Source: an uncultured Anaerotruncus sp.
GTDB lineage: Bacteria; Bacillota; Clostridia; Oscillospirales; Acutalibacteraceae
Length of the DNA: 64,000 nt
Assembly: GCA_900539775.1 (NCBI GenBank)
Contig: UQDL01000001.1
Coordinates: forward strand, 124,001 to 188,000
Reading direction: 5' to 3'
The number at the start of each line of letters is the position of its first letter. Position 1 is the first letter of the stretch. Positions 61,773 to 64,000 of this stretch are shown here, piece by piece. The notes beneath the pieces are model-generated. The model saw only the letters and a list, made by a program, of their open reading frames with translations, searched no databases and was not told the DNA's origin. Made by a program: the position numbers and the translations under genes.

Positions 61773-62549
61773 TCAAAGCACGATTTTATACTTTTGTTTT
61801 TGAGAATAAATCAAAAGAGTTTGATTCATTTGGCGGGATTTAATGCCATAAAAAATATTGAAAATAAGGCTTGAAATTCCCGTGAACGCCACAATTAAAA
61901 TTGCAAGCGCTATAAACATTTTTGAAAAAGGATTATATATTTCGGCGCCGATTTTCGTGTAAACAAAAATGCGGGGAAAAAAGCCCAAAAGGCTAAGCAT
62001 TATATAATAGATAAAATCATAATGCATAGAGCCGTAAAGCTTTGACACCATGCCCAAAGGCACAGTGGGCACAAGGCGGGAAACGGCAAGAATATAGGGA
62101 TTGCCGCTGCCCTTAAAGAGCACCCAGTTTTTTATAAAGCGAGCCTGATGAATATTCAAAATCATCATGGCCCAACCGCCGCCGATGAATTTGCCCTCTT
62201 GATATTTTATAGCAAAAAACATCAGGCTGCATAAAAGATTTATAATCAATGCGGTGGAAAGCGGAAACACCATGCCGGCTATAATGGAAAGAACGCTTAC
62301 CGGCAAAGGAAGCTGCGTTTTTGCAAGCCAAAGAGCAAAAATGCACGCCAAAATTTCCATGTGCGTGTTTAGCCCCGCAACCGCTTTTTCAATTTTTTTA
62401 AGAAAATTTATTATTGCATCAAATCGCATTTCAAGGCTTGCCTGATGCACCATTGCAATAATAAGCGCCACAATGCAGGCAACCGTTACAAGCACGATTA
62501 TCAGAGATATTAAATTTGTTTGGCGGCGCTTACTTTTACGCACACACAT
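61773..62549 (-). CDS. VTT-domain membrane protein (TVP38/DedA family)
   Basis: The 258-residue protein has about six membrane segments. It carries the VTT-like central region with VSRLVPTVPLGMVSKLYGSMHYDF near residue 165-188, containing the conserved Arg and Pro. Relatives scramble lipids such as undecaprenyl phosphate or phosphatidylethanolamine. The start is uncertain: GGAG lies only 2 nt from the ATG at 62549, but 8 nt from a GTG at 62543. It lies 17 nt after pheA. Confidence 0.85.
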   Translation of the reverse strand: MCVRKSKRRQTNLISLIIVLVTVACIVALIIAMVHQASLEMRFDAIINFLKKIEKAVAGLNTHMEILACIFALWLAKTQLPLPVSVLSIIAGMVFPLSTALIINLLCSLMFFAIKYQEGKFIGGGWAMMILNIHQARFIKNWVLFKGSGNPYILAVSRLVPTVPLGMVSKLYGSMHYDFIYYIMLSLLGFFPRIFVYTKIGAEIYNPFSKMFIALAILIVAFTGISSLIFNIFYGIKSRQMNQTLLIYSQKQKYKIVL

Positions 62550-62566
62550 CACTCCGATTCAAAAAA

Positions 62567-63694
62567 TCAATACTCGTGATAGTTTCCGAGAAATGTAAAA
62601 TCGGGCAGTTCGGAGGAAAGCGCACAAATTAAATCAAGCGTTTTTTCATCCTTAATATTGCCCATAATATCAATGTAAAAATAATAGCTGAAATCGCCGT
62701 TTCCGATTGGGCGTGATTCAATTTTTGTTAAATTGAGCCCTGCCATTGAAAACCTGCCAAGCACACGATAAAGTGAGCCCGTGGTGTGCGGCAATGAAAA
62801 AATCAAAGAAATTTTATCTGCATTATTTTCAATTATCAGCTTTTTTGAGATAACGATAAATCTTGTTTTATTGTTGCTTACATTTTGCACAGAGGCTTTA
62901 AGCACTTTAAGGCCGTATTTTTTTGCGGCCTCTTCAGAGCAAAGCACACCTATATCATTTCTGGGGCTTTCTGCAACAAACTTTGCCGCTGCTGCGGTGT
63001 TTGTGTAGTTAATCCCCGTAAAATCAAAGTTTTTAAGAAAATCAGAACACTGCGAAAGCGCCTGCGGATGGCTGTAAACATCATTTATATTTTGATATTC
63101 AACCCCTTGCTTTGCGCAAAGGCAATGATTAACCTCAAGCGAATAGGAGCCTACAACATAAAATCTGTATTTCAAAATCAAATCATAAGCCTCATGAACG
63201 GAGCCTGCTGTTGAGTTTTCAACCGGAATAACGCCAAACGGAGCCTCGCCCTTATTAACCGCCTCAAACACATCTTCAAACAACCTGTAATGCTTAATTT
63301 GAGGATTTTTAAAAAGCGAAAGTGCGGTTTTATCCGCATAGCTGCCGTTTTCGCCGGCACACGCCACAATTGTGTTTGGGGCAAGGAAGCTTTCACATTC
63401 CGATGCTTCAATAAGTTCTCTCAGCTCTTTGCCGCCGCCGATGATTTTGTGCTGCAATGCACGGGAAGCATCCATGGTGGCTGCAAAAACAGTTGCAACC
63501 GTGTCGCCCTGCTCGCCGCATTTTTTCTGCACATCATCAAGAATTTCACGCTCACGCTGCTCATTCAAAACAGGCAGCCCTCTTTTAACCTTGTATTCGG
63601 CCACCTTTTTTGAAATTTCCATTCTTTGCAAAAGCAGCGGAATAAGCTGCTCATCAATTTCATCAATCTGTTTTCTTAAATCAAGTAAATCCAT
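62567..63694 (-). CDS. pheA: Bifunctional chorismate mutase / prephenate dehydratase (P-protein)
   Basis: PheA turns chorismate to prephenate and then to phenylpyruvate for phenylalanine synthesis. The 375-residue protein has an AroQ-type mutase domain (residues 1-90, starting LDLRKQIDEIDEQLIPLLLQR), a dehydratase domain (about 108-285, with VIPVENSTAGSV near 155 and NKTRFIVIS near 274) and a C-terminal ACT domain with ESRPIG near 330, where phenylalanine should bind and inhibit. It lies 8 nt after aroC, as in other shikimate operons. Confidence 0.95.
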   Translation of the reverse strand: MDLLDLRKQIDEIDEQLIPLLLQRMEISKKVAEYKVKRGLPVLNEQREREILDDVQKKCGEQGDTVATVFAATMDASRALQHKIIGGGKELRELIEASECESFLAPNTIVACAGENGSYADKTALSLFKNPQIKHYRLFEDVFEAVNKGEAPFGVIPVENSTAGSVHEAYDLILKYRFYVVGSYSLEVNHCLCAKQGVEYQNINDVYSHPQALSQCSDFLKNFDFTGINYTNTAAAAKFVAESPRNDIGVLCSEEAAKKYGLKVLKASVQNVSNNKTRFIVISKKLIIENNADKISLIFSLPHTTGSLYRVLGRFSMAGLNLTKIESRPIGNGDFSYYFYIDIMGNIKDEKTLDLICALSSELPDFTFLGNYHEY

Positions 63695-63702
63695 TAAAGC
63701 AA

Positions 63703-64000
63703 TTATCCTTTTATACCATCCTGCATAATCAAATCCAAAACCACAAGCGCCGCAGTTGCTTCTGCCACCGGAACGGCACGCGGCACAATGCAGGGATCAT
63801 GCCTGCCTTTAATTACAAGCTTTTCATTTTGCATTGTTGCCAAATCAACACTGTCCTGCTCCTTAGAAATGGAGGGTGTGGGTTTAACGGCAATTGAAAA
63901 CACAAGCGGTGCGCCGCTGCTCATGCCGCCGAGCACTCCGCCGTTGTTGTTTGACTTAAAAGCAACGCTGCCGTTTTTGATTTCATAAGGATCATTTGCC
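63703..64000 (-). CDS. aroC: Chorismate synthase, C-terminal part (cut by window edge)
   Basis: AroC makes chorismate from EPSP and needs reduced FMN. Only the last 98 or so codons are present; the frame runs open through position 64000. Visible family features are SNNNGGVLGGMSSGAPL and GRHDPCIVPRAVPVAEA near the C-terminus. It supplies the substrate of the adjacent pheA product. Confidence 0.93.
   Translation of the reverse strand, partial: ANDPYEIKNGSVAFKSNNNGGVLGGMSSGAPLVFSIAVKPTPSISKEQDSVDLATMQNEKLVIKGRHDPCIVPRAVPVAEATAALVVLDLIMQDGIKG

Overview
The window looks like part of the chromosome of a low-to-mid GC, Gram-positive anaerobe of the Clostridia (Ruminococcaceae/Oscillospiraceae-like). 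The evidence is the SUF operon in the order sufC-B-D-S-U with SufU rather than SufE, a PcrA-type helicase, SepF and a DivIVA-like protein, a RicF/YlbF-like protein beside miaB, an OadB/OadG sodium pump pair, a BY-kinase/PHP-phosphatase capsule module, and strong Shine-Dalgarno sites with frequent TTG/GTG starts. No rRNA and no CRISPR array is seen. There is one tRNA (Asn, GUU).

Layout. 1-6.3 kb (+): a peptide-type ABC lipoprotein, a VanZ-like protein, nagB, metG and tatD. 6.4-8 kb (-): a DUF2804 protein and a uracil/hypoxanthine-type DNA glycosylase. 8.1-8.8 kb (+): tRNA-Asn and a GtrA-like membrane protein. 9-14 kb (-): the suf operon behind a strong promoter whose -10 lies inside a Fur/PerR-like dyad. 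14.2-21 kb (-): a MATE exporter, a second GtrA-like protein, a metallophosphoesterase and a large (alpha/alpha)6 glycosidase. 21.3-23.6 kb (+): a Wzz/BY-kinase/CpsB triad with no glycosyltransferases after it.

23.7-42.8 kb (-): one nearly continuous co-directional run starting at a promoter before miaB: miaB, ricF-like, mutS, mutL, miaA, an HlyD-like membrane protein, yggS, sepF, divIVA-like, ileS, then (after a probable terminator) lspA, rluD, a HAD phosphatase, nfo, a DUF218 protein and a NUDIX hydrolase. It joins tRNA modification, mismatch and base-excision repair, division-site proteins and lipoprotein processing, with many 1-20 nt overlaps.

42.8-45.2 kb (+): an AT-richer accessory island. 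It holds a decayed phage minor-head gene, a 51-codon ORF, a tandem array of paired small genes (A1-B1, A2-B2, A3 remnant) with 4-nt overlaps, and a Prp-like cysteine protease away from its usual L21/L27 site. This is the best candidate for something undescribed, although a degraded prophage is the simplest reading. 45.3-47.8 kb (+): malQ and a cysteine-rich protein I cannot name. 48-52.1 kb (-): pcrA and oadG-oadB. 52.3 kb (+): a 44-aa membrane peptide gene with its own promoter and terminator. 52.6-57.4 kb: a GntR/ABC system whose ATPase and permease genes are separated by a divergent acyltransferase gene. 57.5-64 kb (-): a GPH sugar symporter behind a consensus promoter and a palindrome, a lipid kinase, galK, a VTT-domain protein, pheA and the 3' part of aroC, which runs off the right edge.

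How it fits together. Carbohydrate genes (nagB, malQ, GH63-like enzyme, galK, GPH symporter, HAD) suggest a fermentative saccharolytic lifestyle, probably in a gut. The sodium pump pair suggests sodium-coupled energy conservation. All functions are inferred from motifs and recalled family features; no search was run.
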